From NCBI GenBank assembly GCA_003344405.1, contig NOWV01000007.1, forward strand, positions 620,001 to 684,000: DNA of 64,000 nt, given 5' to 3'. Positions 32,613-45,873 of the stretch are shown piece after piece. A program made the position numbers and the translations under genes. The notes under the pieces are model-generated. The model did no database searches, was not told the DNA's origin, and saw nothing but the letters and a program-made list of their open reading frames with translations. This DNA comes from Trichoplax sp. H2 (Eukaryota > Placozoa > Uniplacotomia > Trichoplacea). The stretch's first letter is position 1. Each line of letters opens with the position of its first letter.

Positions 32613-34240
32613 TATCTAAATACTTTTGCTGGTCTTTGAAACTGCTGATAAAATTTGTTATGAGTAGTGATTATTAAAGCAGCTCAGACGGAGGTAGTTT
32701 TGCCTAATTGTTTATTTTAAACTGGTAAACGTAGTTTTACGATTCTGGTTTACGATATACGTATTAAACGACTAAAAGATTCATTGTATCATACTACCGC
32801 TTAAAGGGTATATTGAAACAGTAATTGTCGTAGCCATTCATCATTAAAATTGGATAGCGATGTTATACTGTATATAGTGTTTTTGGATCAACATTGATCC
32901 ATGTTTTCATTAGATGGAGCTGAAATTTCCTCGCTGCTGTTTAAGCTAACTGTTTGAAATTCATAATCAGCACCAGCAATTACTGACTCGTCTTGGCAGT
33001 GGTCTAAGATCAAGAATACAATGAATTCATGGATTGTGTTATTTAAGGAAATCATCTGGTTCAGTTGTGGCTATTTGTAGACGTTGTAAGTCAGTAAAGG
33101 AATATGATGCCGTTGGATAATTGATTCTCGGAAATGACAGTGTTAAGTCATGTTAGCATTGTCATGATTATGGAACAATTAAAAAAGTCCTATTACATAC
33201 ACATATGTCGTCGCTTTCGTTTCAGTAACATATATGATAGATTAGTGGTATCAGTGTCCATAGTCTGCTACTACAGTATTTTTCATTAGCAGGAAAAAAT
33301 AGGTCAATGCTCGTATACATTTAAGAAATAAAATATCCACTTTCTTTTTAAAAACCAAGATGTAACTTTAAAGTTGCATTAATTACATGATTCTATAAAT
33401 TGTTGCAGCAATAAGTCGTAGGTTTTCCCCTTACTATTACACTACTTGAGATGCCTTTGGACTGCACTTATCGTCAGGCACTGTACTGTACTGTACAGAA
33501 ATCGAATTACAGTCTAAATAAATCTACTGATCGCTGCGGTCAGTCAAAAACTGCTTAGTATAATATAATATATCATTTCTTCTTCCATCACTAAGATTGA
33601 AATTGAATTACAATTGAATTACATGATGCTATATACAGATTAGTCATGATCATAGTCTAGCTAGGACTGTTATACCGTCAATGATTTCGCTAACCATTGA
33701 TTATAATTCATTGATAATCATATATAATTAATAATAATATAATCAATACATTAAAATTGAAAAGTTAACTGTAGTGCAGTATCTGTCAGCGAAGCGATAG
33801 GGACGTTGATTAAAATAGTTATAACTAATTAATGGCGATACATTGCAGAGTACTCCGTATGGGTTGAGCGATTAAACTTCAAGGCAATACTTGGGTATAT
33901 TGGCAATATATGAATTACTCGAGTGAAATTTGATGTAATATTGAAATATAATAATTTTATTCACGACGCATCTATTAGTGGCAGCTGCTAAGTGAATCTT
34001 AAAGCACACTAAATTAGAATTCACTATCCATATACTGTACAAGTGAACTGTTCAATCAGAGCTTATGTATAGTATAGACCAAAAATGGAACTTGCAAATG
34101 CTGTAGTTGCAATCAAGATTAGGGTGAAAAATCTCCAATTTAATTTCCTATCACTCACTTGCACTGCACTTTTAGCAGTGCTACCACTACCAGCCAATCA
34201 CGCCAAGTTTGAATGCACTCGTGACCAGTGTACCGTATAT

Positions 34241-34618
34241 TGCACAGTACTGTACAGTACAGTACACTTCTATACTGTACTGTACTGCAGTACAGTACTA
34301 TACACTCTAACTACCAGAGTCTTTGTACTGTACTGTACAGTACAGTTCGAAGATGTACTGTACTGTACACTGTACAGTGTACAGTTAAAGTACTGTACAG
34401 TACTGTAATGCACGGTCCACGTGCGATACTCATTGCAGTACTCACTCAGCAGTCCTAGTACTGACACTGATACCCATTGCCGTCTGCTGATGCAGTGAGT
34501 CAGTCCGATGCCGATACTCAGAGTCAGTACAGTACAGTACACTACAGTAGCCTGGGCTAGACTAGTCTACAGTACACTGTACTGTACTGTACTGTATGTA
34601 CACTGTACAGTACTGTAG
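34241..34618. repeat. Cluster of TACTGTAC / GTACAGTA palindromes (B)
   Basis: The largest such cluster here, with well over a dozen overlapping CTGTAC/GTACAG words in about 380 bp, interrupted by a more GC-rich island at about 34405-34560 that also carries repeated ACTCA/TGAGT words. It ends about 250 bp 5' of the TBL1 start codon. Confidence 0.85.
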
Positions 34619-34697
34619 ACGTGTTAATAACAGTTGAAGCCTATGTAGGTGAAGGTCTCTAGTCTCTTGAGAGTCTTCAGTGAAGCGTATCTACTTT

Positions 34698-34714
34698 TGC
34701 GCATGCTTACGTCA
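34698..34714 (+). promoter_or_regulatory. NRF-1-like plus CRE-like composite upstream of TBL1
   Basis: TGCGCATGC (34698-34706) matches the NRF-1 palindrome core and directly abuts TTACGTCA (34707-34714), a CREB/ATF-type site. It lies 157-173 bp 5' of the TBL1 ATG. Both motif classes are typical of TATA-less animal housekeeping promoters. Function here is inferred from motif and position. Confidence 0.5.
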
Positions 34715-34870
34715 AAGAACAAGCCCGCCATACTTTTTTACCTTTTCGTCCAGTACAAGTCCTGTAGTGATTTCCTTCGTTTCCTTATGGTGGATCGACA
34801 AGAAGCTTGAACTCATTGGCAAGGTTAACCACTTGAAAAGTCGTCGACAATCAATGATAGACGAAGGAAA

Positions 34871-37800
34871 ATGAATTTTACTAGTGAAGAATTGAATTAT
34901 TTGATATATCGTTACTTGCAAGAGTCAGGTTAGCTGTTAATTTAGTTGAAGTTATTATGTCATGGTGTTGCCATTTTCATTCCTTGAGTCGAACTGCTTA
35001 AAACACTGAGCTATAGTCTTCACTGAAGTATTGTTCAACATGGTAGACGATGTAGACCCTAGAATACTTTTGACCTGGTTGGAAAATATAGTAGACATTA
35101 GTGCTAGCTAACTTACTTCAATGACGAATGATGCAGTACATGTGGAAGAAAAACTATTCTTAAGCAGTAAGACTCACATGTTAGAATCGAACGGGGTTTT
35201 GGAAATCACTTTCTATTGAATTTTTACTGGACGCTGTCATAGCCGTCTCAGGCATAGGCATAGCAGTGTTTATTAGTTAAGGTATTGGAAAGAACTTGTC
35301 AAGACTGTCTACTTTCACTGCTAGATCAAAGTAGCAAGTTCTACTTGGCAATAGGCTTATATAATAATGATACTCTATTCAAGTTGGAAGTATTACTAGG
35401 CTGTAATGTGTCATGGCGTGATAGCTTGATCTTAACCTTGTGAACGTATTCTAATATATTGCACTACTTGAAGTAGAATTGTCATTGCTACAAGGAGGTT
35501 CGCAAATAGGATTAACCTAAAATTGATTGGCCCTAGCATTTACAAATAATCGCATAATATAGGATTAAGACACGAGGACGTTACTATTAGCTCTATTTCT
35601 CGGCTGTGAGGAAGAGTCTTCTTAGACGTAAAATGATACTAGCAGTTACAATGTACACGTATACGCGTAGTCTTGATTTGATTACCCTGCTGCTGGTGCT
35701 GTACTGTATTTTATAATTGGTCACTACCATATCCGCTTAAATTGCTTTGATTAGTGTTATTGCTGCTTACTATCACAATAATTATTTACGATGTAATGTT
35801 GTACCGGAAAATTCTTAAATATCAGTATATGGACACACAGTGTAAGATATCTATCGATTTTGATATTTCTGACGCCTGTAAATAGAATTGTTTCATGTGT
35901 TTCGGGCTATTACAGAGAATACAAATAGGCGCAAATTTTTTACAAGATTAAATTAAATTATTGATACGAGTAGTCGCGATAATCTAGTACCATCTACTGA
36001 CTCTACGGTATTAGGTTTATTGGGTGAAAAATCTTCCTGGTGTGCATACTGTATTTGTAGAGTTTCTATACAGTAAGTTTGTGAAAAAGACAATATATTT
36101 CAATATGGTTTGAACAATTTGATTGGTTGCGTCTTTATTGGAGTTCAAACAGTGTCATACCCTTACTAGTATCAATTGAATACTGTTAATGAATAATACG
36201 AACGATTCACGTAGAAATATCAATCAGAGACGTAGACGTGCTTACGTAAAATAAGATGTAGCAGTTCTACTTTGACGTAGATATAGTTGTAGGAGGTTAC
36301 TATGAAGCTATACAATAAATACTAACCGTGTATACTATCTATTTATAGCGATGCTAAACCTTTCTCGAAGTGATCACGTAAAGAAATTAACGACAGATAT
36401 TGACGTTGTGTTATTTCGTAAAAGTAGATTTGTTAATTTGACGTATGGTGTACACGTAATGTGACAAATTTTATTTCCGTATACTCGGATGCAATGCTCA
36501 ATATTTGATGATATTACAACAGTATTGAAATGACAAATAAATCAATCGTAATTATAATACGACGTACAGATGGTCATGCACTGTAATAGATGTGGAAGTG
36601 CTGCTCTTAAAAGTGTGCATGTTCTTATTTAGCCTTGATTTTAATCGTCGCAAAGGCAACTCTACATATTACTGTAGTTACAAGTCTCCCTTGTGCATTT
36701 GTACTTATAAATATTTGTCTCCATATGTCTTGATACAGGATTTCATCACTCATGTTATACCTTTGGAATAGAAAGTCACATTCACCGCTCGAATATTAAT
36801 GGTTCTAGTGTACCTCCTGGTGCTTTAATATCCATGGTACAGAAAGGCATGTTGTATTACTATGTCGACATGACTTTAAAAGATGAGGTAAGGGCTTCGT
36901 AAAACATTTCTATTGAAGAAATGTCCCTTTTATTATTTCTTAGCTACTCTAATTTTCATTTTCTGTTAGCTAAGATATTCATGGTTTTATGTATGTTCAG
37001 TAAGCAAATATCTTCTATTACGATTGATTATAAACCTTATTTTAGCGTTGTTAAAATTGCGATGCCCAATCGCCTCATATTATCCAGTAACGTATTTATA
37101 GTAAACCCTGATAAATGCGTTGATGTAATTTATGCATATGGAGGTCTAAAATGGAGTTAGCAATTTAATTAGACAAGAGTACATGAATTGATAATGACAA
37201 GATGATGAGCTCTAAATGCTAAGGCTGTTTCGCATTGTGAAACATATTGCACTTGTGCTGTTATAATGTCATCGTACAGCAGTACTATAGTGAATCCCTT
37301 GGACCGTGCTAGTGTAAACTGAACACCGAAACGTAGTACTGAATGAGCGATAATTTTTTAACGTTAAATTGGTATGAAGTATTTTGCTTAGCTTGGAAAT
37401 TAGATCGACTCATATCACATGACAAATTCGACAGCCAACTTCATTTGTATCCACGTTTGACTAGTAAATACATTTAATATAATAATTGTGATGGCTGGTA
37501 ATATAGTACGTAGGAGTACGGTAAATATAAGTTATAGACGCTTTATCTTTGAAATAGTGATATTTTTACTGTACAGTAGATTAAGTTTTGAAGTTGTCGC
37601 TATACGCGTATGTAGTATGTACAGTAGAGTATACCTTCTCTTTTTATAAGTGGACGCGCTCTTTTTCTTTCCTTGGACAACGCTAGCGCTGTCCTTGATA
37701 CGAAATTTTGGTTCAATTTTTTGGAAATGTGAGCGTAGATTGGAGTGACTGTAGGTGCCGTAGTGTTTATTAATATAATTACATCTTTTCTTGAAAAACT

Positions 37801-40800
37801 TGAATAGCAGGCCGATTTTGTTGATTGTCATAAGAAGTTTGTGATGCGACGCATACGCATAATAATCCCAAATAACGCTAGTGCTGCTTACTTGACAAAT
37901 CCGCGTTAGCAGACACTGGAAACTACCGTAATTAATCAGGGATATCGGATATGATTTTCCTTTCTCTTCTGATTATCTAATGATAGACTTGTTAATGGAT
38001 TCGGTATTCCGTATCCTTTGATTTTAGTATTTAGGCCCTTACGCAATGGGGTTATTAATGGTTCTAATACTGTTTGATAATGATAGTAACTTACATTCTT
38101 TAAAAGATTTTTAGTCTTTAACGTTAGGCCCGGAACAAAACGATGGCAATGTTGTATAGCTATGAAGTTTCAGTGACTGAGTAGCCTTCTATTATAATTG
38201 CGCCATTAGAAATTAAAGACATTCGTCAATAGATATTACAGTGTAACTGTGAATATAACTAATTACCACATGAAGTAGTACATTTTGATGACGTTTGATT
38301 CCATTATGAATGCAGAGTTTAATCTGCTATGACTTTGTTATCCAAATTGGGTCAAAATTCTAAATCGTCGATTCTGAAAATTACAGTATTATATTAAGAT
38401 AATTTCGTTTCATCGTTGGGAAACTATGTAATTTTATATCATAATTTATTACCATTGAAAGACTGTCAGAATTCTACTACTGTACAATAATATTATTGTA
38501 ATTACAATTAATGGTAAAATATTCTTATTGTGCCTCATTATTCTAAATATGCGCCACTCGTTGCAGCTAACATTAGCAGTTAAAATTTAAATATTATCAA
38601 TATTTCCGTATTATGGTTGATTGTAATGAATAACTGTTGCAAAAATTTTACAGTATTTTGACGTTACTCATAGGGTGGTGCACAACGCAATCGAGGTGAT
38701 TGCACATTATTACAGTCTTGTGGTTATATTTGATACTCATATGTGGGCTGTATTATTTACGATTACGTCTAATTACTTTTCTCTGATACTTTGCTTGCTA
38801 CCTGAAATTGCTTAGTTTTACTTGCACATACAGTAAAAAATACGTCCTGGTATAAGTAATAATTTGCTATAAGAAAAATTAAATATGTTTTATTTTTTTT
38901 CTATTACAGAAAAATGGAGAGAACCAAAATAATCATAATAATTTAGAGAATATTTCACTAATAGATTCGATTGGAAAAATGTCTGAATTATCATCTGGCA
39001 ATCTTAGTTATGGTGTAGCAACAAATGCAAAAAATGATCAGCAATTAACACCAGATAGCCAAAAAAAGCTTACAAAAGATAGTAAACGTGAAGGTATTAT
39101 GTGATCGTATAAAGATAATGTTTTAACAAGTCATACTTAACGCAATTCTTGAATTTTTGTCATGAACTTGCGATTTATGTGTAAAGTCCAGTACCATGGC
39201 ATACACTCATATTACTTTTTATCTATTTTCTCATTTAACTGTTCGTGCGTATTAGAAAATTCTGACCAAAGGAGATCCTCCGAATCTGATGTCCATTCGA
39301 ATAGTATACACAATTCCGAGGTATCTTTTATTTACCTTATTGAAGTTATCGTAAAATGACTGTTTAAGCACGTATGAACTTTAACGCCTTTATAGTTATA
39401 GATGTATTAATTAATAACGGTAATCTCAACCGCAGTTGCCTGACATACCGTTTTTATAATGTAGATATTCGCAATAAAATGGCACCCAAATAAAGAGTTA
39501 ATAGCTACTGGGTAAGACATTTTATGATCTGCCTTAGTACTGAGGATGTACGCTATTCCACTTTATTACCGTCATCGTCTAAAATCTTATGTTATTACTG
39601 ATGTATATACATAGATCGTCTGATGGGACTGCAAAGATATCACAACCGAATGAGGTCGAAGCAACGGTACTTGAACATTACCCGAATGAAATCGACAAAA
39701 GGCAACCTGAAGCTAGTAATGGCAATTGTGGTATTTCTGATCGCTATGCTGTAACTTCGATTGTTTGGAAGGTATGTAACCCTAGTAAATGCCATCGGTA
39801 TAATAATAGACGTAACAACTGTTAACGTCAAAATGGAAATATTCTTATATATAGCCGGATGGTTCCCAGTTACTAACTGCTTGTGCAGATGGTAAAGGAA
39901 GAATTTGGCAGTTGGATGGTAAATTGATCGCTGAAACTTATCTAAGTTTACTTTACATGATGACTTTATAACCGAGAGTGTACTTTCTTATATATAGGTA
40001 AGCTAGTGGCGACGCTAAGTAATCACACAGCGCCGATTTTTGTTTGTCGGTGGAATATTGATGGTAGTTTAATTGCGATGGGAAGTGCCGATATGGTACG
40101 TGTAATATGAATAAGTAAAGTTAAGATTTCGTAGACTGTTTACTATTTCTTATTAAAACTGTAAATGGTAATGAAGCAACTTGAATTTGTGTAGCGTGTT
40201 ACAATTTGGGATTCTTCAAGTTATGAAATGAAGCAATGCTGTGATCATCATAAAGGTAAACCATTACTACTGTAGACTATTACAATTTATTAATTAATCA
40301 GAACTTAGTATTACGAACGCTTATGTTATGCGGGTATAATGCAGGACCAGTAACGGATATTGATTGGCAAAATGTATCGATATTTGCAACTTGTTCTACG
40401 GATCGTTCTGTAGCTGTATGTGAAGTTGGATCTGAGAAGCCGATAAAGTCATACGAAGGACATACGGTATAATTATTAGTTCTGTAAATTACTGAACAAA
40501 GTTAGCTAATTTCTAATTGTATTCTGAAATAGAGCGAAATCAACGTTGTTCGATGGGACCCATCATCAAATTTACTTGCATCTGGATCTGACGATTGTAC
40601 AGTGAAGGTACCAGGAATTTCATTTATTGGTAGAACTATTTTGATACCGTTTTATAAAAATCTGTGATTTATGTAATAAGGTCTGGAATTTAAAGCAAGA
40701 TAAGTGTGTCCACGATTTCCGTGGTCATGTCAGAAATATTTACGCTATTAAATGGTGTCCAGTTAAGAGAGTGGTGTCGTGTAGTTGCCTTGCAAGGTAT

Positions 40801-41325
40801 GTTCAAAACAACAGATAAATGGTAGAATGTTACTAAGTAGTTTTCAGAAGCACTGGTATGATGTTGGTCTATTTAATTATTAGTGCATCAGCCGATCGAA
40901 CTATTCGAATATGGGATGTGGATCGTGGTATTTGCTTATATACATTGAATCGTCATCAGAGCCCTGTCTATTCTTTAGCCTTCAACTCCGATGGTAGACT
41001 ATTGGCAAGTGGTTCATACGACACAGCTGTCAATATATGGTCGTTAGAAGTCAGTAACATTTATTTTTAGCTTGTACCTGCAATATAAATGTGTTTATAG
41101 AGATTATTATATTGTCTAGAACGGACTTCTCGTTCGGACGGTGATGATAGATGGACCGGTTTCAGATATTGATTGGCATAAAGATAATAGAATTGTTGCA
41201 GTTAGTGGCAATGGCTCGGTAAGAATCGCGTATCTTTTTATCTAAAATATCGAATTTAGGTGTAGACTGACTGTTTTCTTTCTTTTTTACAGTCGTACGT
41301 TATTGACATGAGAAAGAATTATTAA
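34871..41325 (+). CDS. TBL1XR1: Transducin beta-like 1 / TBL1XR1 (ebi) corepressor subunit, 15 exons
   Basis: Nuclear WD40 protein that in animals bridges NCoR/SMRT-HDAC3 and recruits ubiquitin machinery for corepressor exchange. Exons: 34871-34928, 36739-36887, 38910-39093, 39256-39320, 39465-39511, 39615-39771, 39855-39918, 39998-40095, 40195-40255, 40345-40466, 40533-40607, 40681-40796, 40884-41049, 41120-41218, 41293-41325. These join in phase to 497 residues (human 514). Exons 1-2 give the LisH and F-box-like region ([50 protein letters not shown]). A low-complexity linker follows, then WD repeats with clear landmarks: [49 protein letters not shown]. It ends [10 protein letters not shown]. 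Introns 1 and 2 are large (1.8 and 2.0 kb) and hold nothing recognisable. The 47-bp exon 5 completes the first blade. One invertebrate-type gene, not specifically TBL1X or TBL1XR1. Confidence 0.94.
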
Positions 41326-41801
41326 TGAAAGTACTTTATAGTGAAAATGGCGTATGGATCAGTCCCAGTTCATTTTATATAAATTATTTGCTCTGTATTG
41401 TAACAGTACTGTATATATTTCTAAATTTGTAGCGAAAAATATCAAAAGTATACAATTCGTATTGTTTGCCTTATTTCGAGTTTTAATGTATGCTCTATTT
41501 TTTTAAATCTCACTAATGTACTTTATTGTAATGGATTGAATTATAGATTGATTCAATCGTAGACATAGAAAGTTTAAATTAGGATTAAATCGTACGAAAC
41601 ATACTGCTCTGTAAGTGTGTCTTCTATGCGATAGTGTAGTTTTTTGTAGGTAACATCTCGAGTATATTTGACGTTATCCCAACTCTCATTACACTGTACA
41701 GTATGTGGCACAGGGGTTTACTTCTTTAATGTAATTTCGAATATTGTACACCTTTTCGACCTGCAAAGGTTATCACGGTACTTTGCAGTTGTTTTCTTTC
41801 T

Positions 41802-41818
41802 AATAAAAGCTTTTTATT
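41802..41818. terminator. Palindromic bidirectional poly(A) signal between TBL1 and DOHH
   Basis: AATAAAAGCTTTTTATT reads AATAAA on the + strand (41802-41807) and AATAAA on the - strand (41818-41813). It lies 476 bp past the TBL1 stop, with no earlier + strand AATAAA that I can find, and 83 bp past the DOHH stop. The two genes converge here, so one 17-bp element could serve both 3' ends. Use by either transcript is inferred. Confidence 0.6.
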
Positions 41819-41900
41819 CGTCAGGTTCAATGTCTTGTTTTGGTAAAAGTAATTAAAAATGTAAATATTATAATCGTTAAACTTGTGGCATAAGACGGTA

Positions 41901-44900
41901 TCAAACAGTTGATTCTTTCAGATTTGTTAGAGTATTTGCATATTGAAAATCATGATTTTGCTCATATTCGCACATATCCAAAGCAACAATGCAGCTTTCC
42001 TAAATGAAAAAATGAGTCGCTGTAATTGGCATAGTTACATAAGTCGTTAGAAATATAAATATCTTAAGGAAGAGTAAACTTACTCGAACTAGGGGTTCAC
42101 TATCGGAAATATACTTTCGTAACAATTCAAAGCATGCTTCCTGTCCGATTTACGTTTATAATAATGATAACATCAATGATTAATAACACGGTCATTTCTG
42201 CAAAAGATATAAAAAGGTACTAGTCTTGGATACCGTAGCGATAGAACCGAGAGCCTCAGCACATTCATGACGAACCATTGCATGTTCTGTTGAATCTTGT
42301 AAATGCTACAACAGTATTCATAGAGTATAGGGAAAGCTTTAAATTATTTTGTCAGATAACAACTAATAACTGCTTTATATACCTTAGTTAAGCTTTCTAC
42401 TGCAGCTTGATGTTGCATCTGGCCCAAGACATATGCTAGAACACATGGTGCATCAGGTTCGGCCATGGGAGATGTAACATAATGGAATTATTATCGAATA
42501 GATATTTAAATAGTCAGGATTATATTGTCATAAATATTGAAGAACCGCATTTGGAGTTAGTGCTCCACTAATCCTAAATTAAAAGCAGTTTACCAATTTC
42601 ATGCTTAATGAGAGCGCCTTCTACATCTAATGCTGCTGCCAAAGCCTGTAAATATATTTTACGAATATTTTTATGACAGCAAATTCCAATAAAATGAATA
42701 ATGATCTGACGAAGATACAATATAATACTAACTTTAACTGATTTATCGGTGGCCATATTACGTAAAGAAAACATTGCTCTAAAAAATAGGTAGAGTACGT
42801 GAGAGCTATGAATGATATGTATTAGTAGTAAAAATTCGTGTAATACGAAAGATAATGACGTATTTAGGTCGCAATTACTGTACCTGTATCGGTTAAATAA
42901 GTCCTCATCAGCATTCGTTAGAATAGAGTAGAGCTTACTAACGTTATCCTCCTTACAAGGCGGGGCAGGGTCGATTGAGTTAAATGGATTATTGCTTTAC
43001 ACAATGATACAACAGCATAAATTAATGGTTATAAAGAAATATGAGCAAAACGTGATGATATCATTTACTAGATTGCGCATATACAAAAATATATGGTCAC
43101 AATATCAATTTAATTAATAAGTACTAAATCTTACCTTAAGTTTTCTTTCGCACCATGAGTCTTTAACCATTGAATGCGATTTACTGCAAGATGACAGGTG
43201 TCTGCAATCTAAATAATGCACATAATTAAGACCAATTATATCCCTATGTACAGTACCAGAATCAATAGATTTATGACTATTCGTAAAAGCGGCTATCCAT
43301 TGCAGCGATCCTTTCACAGCAATAGTTATAATCTAATATGAGACTACCTATTTTAAAATTAGCATCTATTTACTTCTCTAATGGGATGATTGCAATATTT
43401 TTGTAATAACGATAACAATTCTTCAGAATGTACTCCGATTGCGCCTAATGCCTCTCCTGCCTGTAGTCGCCAGAATATAGTGTCATAACTTTGATTACTC
43501 TCTTCTTAGATTTACTTTAATCATTGATCAGTATTTAACGGAATTTGTAATAATTGCAATACGATATAATCTCGGTTAATTTTTTCTAACTTCATGGCGG
43601 ACGATTGGTTCTTGGTTCTCATCTTCCAGTAAACTATTGGAAGAAAGATAATTTGGTAATTCTGATTTTGTGGCATGGGTGCTATGATTATATTATTGAT
43701 ACAATTGAATGGGTATAATAAGATACGAAATTCTAAAGTAGCAAATAACCTGTGAATTCTCTAAGTAACCAGGTTAAAAAATTAGCTTAGTGTCTAAACT
43801 AGATAAATTTTATATAATTACATTATGATGTGTTGACATCTATATTAAACAGCAACTTAGCAATAATCCACTCGCAGACAACGATACCTTAATATAATTT
43901 ATCCGTATGATTAGCTAAATGGCATTAGCTTAATTACTGAAGTACTAGGCAATATTTTTAAACATAGAAACGGAATACTTTAAAAGGATCTCAATCAAGA
44001 AATTGGCGTAGGATCATCTGTGCTTACAAGATTATATTAGGCCTTTTGTTATAACACCTATTCGATATCTTACCTGATTAATACAGGTATTGCATCTTGA
44101 TCCTAGATTAAACCGATATCGAGTAAGGTAAATGTAAGAATAGAAAATTTCAAGCAGTTGTGTTATGTTCTAATATATCTATCACTAATTCTTATTGCTA
44201 CTGTAAGTAGCAACTATGAACAGTATGAGAGTATCAGTAAATCATATTGGCTAACTGTAAAATAGCTATATAGTTGAAGGTTGTTGAAATTGGAGTACGA
44301 ATACTTAATTTTTAAATTTTACGCAGCGCGATCCTGGACTTTTAAATTAATGAAATTAGCATATCGTATATTAGCGTAGATCACTACCGTATGAGTGAAG
44401 CTAGGCTTATGTTAAATTATACGTACGAGTATATCACAATAAAAGCCTGTGCAGCACTTTCGCTACTACTGTATTGCAGAAATTATAATCTAAGTTACTA
44501 TTGCAATATCCAGCAACCAGGAATTTCCAAAATAGCAGCTGACTGGTATTCGCTGTCAGTATTAATTAAGAGTATTTTATTCACTTTAATATGAACTACT
44601 GTACATGCTAAAACCGTCCCGAACTTAAAATAAGAAATACTGTGAGAATCAGAAAAAAAGTTAAGCAAATGTCTAGCTAGATCTGTATGCTTACATTTCG
44701 TGTTAGAAGAACATTGTATACGTGATTCCACTACTATCAGAATGTCATATAGCCTTTTAAAATAATCAAATAAGCAGTTATTTACCTGCATCTGCCCTAA
44801 GCAAAATGCACATTCATGTTTTAATAAAGCGGAGGAATCGTTAAAGCCTGTTATAAATAGTGCAAAAATAGATGACGATGAAAAGACTAATTGCATAGAA

Positions 44901-45873
44901 ATTTGTGGCAACTTGTAGCTGAATTACGGCAGGAAGTTGCTAGAGATTGTAAGACTTACAATTGTTAATTTGAGAAATGGCCTTGCTGCCACCGATGTTA
45001 CGCAGTGTAAATAGAGCTCGAAAACGGCTTGGTAAATCTCTGTTTATAATTGAGTGTTGGAATAAAAGAAAAGAAAGGTTATCTAAGTTATACTTGCAGC
45101 AATCACAAGCAGAGAGTAAACTGACATTAGTGAATAGAGGATAATCGTGGTATTGCATTTGTCAAAACTAGACTATGTCACTACAAGAGTATTAAGCTAT
45201 CTCGTAGATACTGTAGTACTGTACTGTTCTAAAGAGGCACGAATTAATTCGTAGCGGAATACCTACGTATAATTAATTATTATTATTATTAAAAGTACAC
45301 ATACACTGTATAATCAAATTGCAGTGACGCAAATGATAGGAATAATCCGAATTGCAACAATGGTATACGATACACCAAAATTAGCGATTGGAATACAGTA
45401 GCAGTATAGCATCCATTGCAACCAGACTAGACCACTAAAAGAACCTTAAATTGTCCCATGGTCATTAAAAAAGTCAGCCATAAGAAGAGTAGATTGGTAA
45501 CTTTCCAAATCAAGCTGTCATAATCCAAATGACAGCAATCGCATACTGTGCATGGCGAATGGAGTAAAGTAATAGCACAATACTTGTATCAAATAAATCA
45601 GACTAAGCCTTTACAAGACCCTTGAGCTGTGTCATAGTACTAAAAAGGGCATGCATTAATAGAGGATAACTTGTAAGTTCATAAATGAGCTATCCCACAT
45701 TAGCATACCGATCATTTCATTGCAATTAATATACAGTACTGTATGTACAAAACATGATTAATGAATGAACGAAGCTCATTGAATATCGTTTTGGCTGTAA
45801 ACTTAGGTATTAACCTTTTAGGATCGCATAGTACTCTACCAATTATCGTGATATCTTCCTCTTTGACTTGCAT
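41901..45873 (-). CDS. DOHH: Deoxyhypusine hydroxylase (HEAT-repeat di-iron enzyme), 14 exons
   Basis: Hydroxylates deoxyhypusine to hypusine on eIF5A, the last step of that modification. Exons by decreasing coordinate: 45873-45815, 45039-44960, 44847-44786, 44102-44074, 43633-43591, 43460-43374, 43208-43135, 42994-42884, 42778-42733, 42645-42594, 42435-42383, 42305-42234, 42140-42084, 41999-41901. They join in phase to 307 residues (human 302). All four iron-binding His-Glu pairs are present: SALLKHECAFCLGQMQ, EPIVRHEAGEALGAIG, ALIKHEIAYVLGQMQ (approximate joins) and MVRHECAEALGSIA. Other anchors are SRFRALFTLRNIGG, DTCHLAVNRIQWL and the end QYANTLTNLK. Exon 4 is a 29-nt microexon. An in-frame upstream ATG at 45921 would add 16 residues; I prefer 45873 because it matches the family length. 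Its start faces MRPL14, 0.7 kb away. Confidence 0.95.
45330..45690. repeat. Direct repeat, about 180 bp x 2, inside DOHH intron 1
   Basis: Two co-linear diverged copies. Marker 'ataatcc(g/a)aat' occurs at about 45341 and 45520, and 'cagacta' followed by 'aaga(a/c)cc' at about 45422 and 45600. Period about 178-180 bp, similar in length to the arrays between the receptor genes but unrelated in sequence as far as I can see. Confidence 0.65.

Larger units (their letters stand above)
32613..34870. promoter_or_regulatory. Intergenic region KIN 3' / TBL1 5'
   Basis: Holds the KIN 3' UTR and, at its right end, the presumed TBL1 promoter. No coding frame with recognisable content. The frames at 34085-34542 are products of the TACTGTAC array. 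A small TACTGTACTGTACAG run sits at about 33481-33498, the large cluster at 34241-34618, and an NRF-1/CRE-like composite at 34698-34714. The remainder is AT-rich unique sequence. Confidence 0.5.

Noticed and set aside
37532-37831. 99-codon minus-strand frame within TBL1 intron 2
   Set aside because: Lys/Tyr/Ile-rich peptide typical of AT-rich noncoding DNA; no homology recognised and no flanking signals.
39612-39640. An alternative TBL1 splice beginning at ATATCACAACC (acceptor GCAAAG)
   Set aside because: It is in frame with exon 4 but skips half of the first WD blade. The 47-nt exon 39465-39511 plus an acceptor at 39614 restores a family-like sequence in phase.
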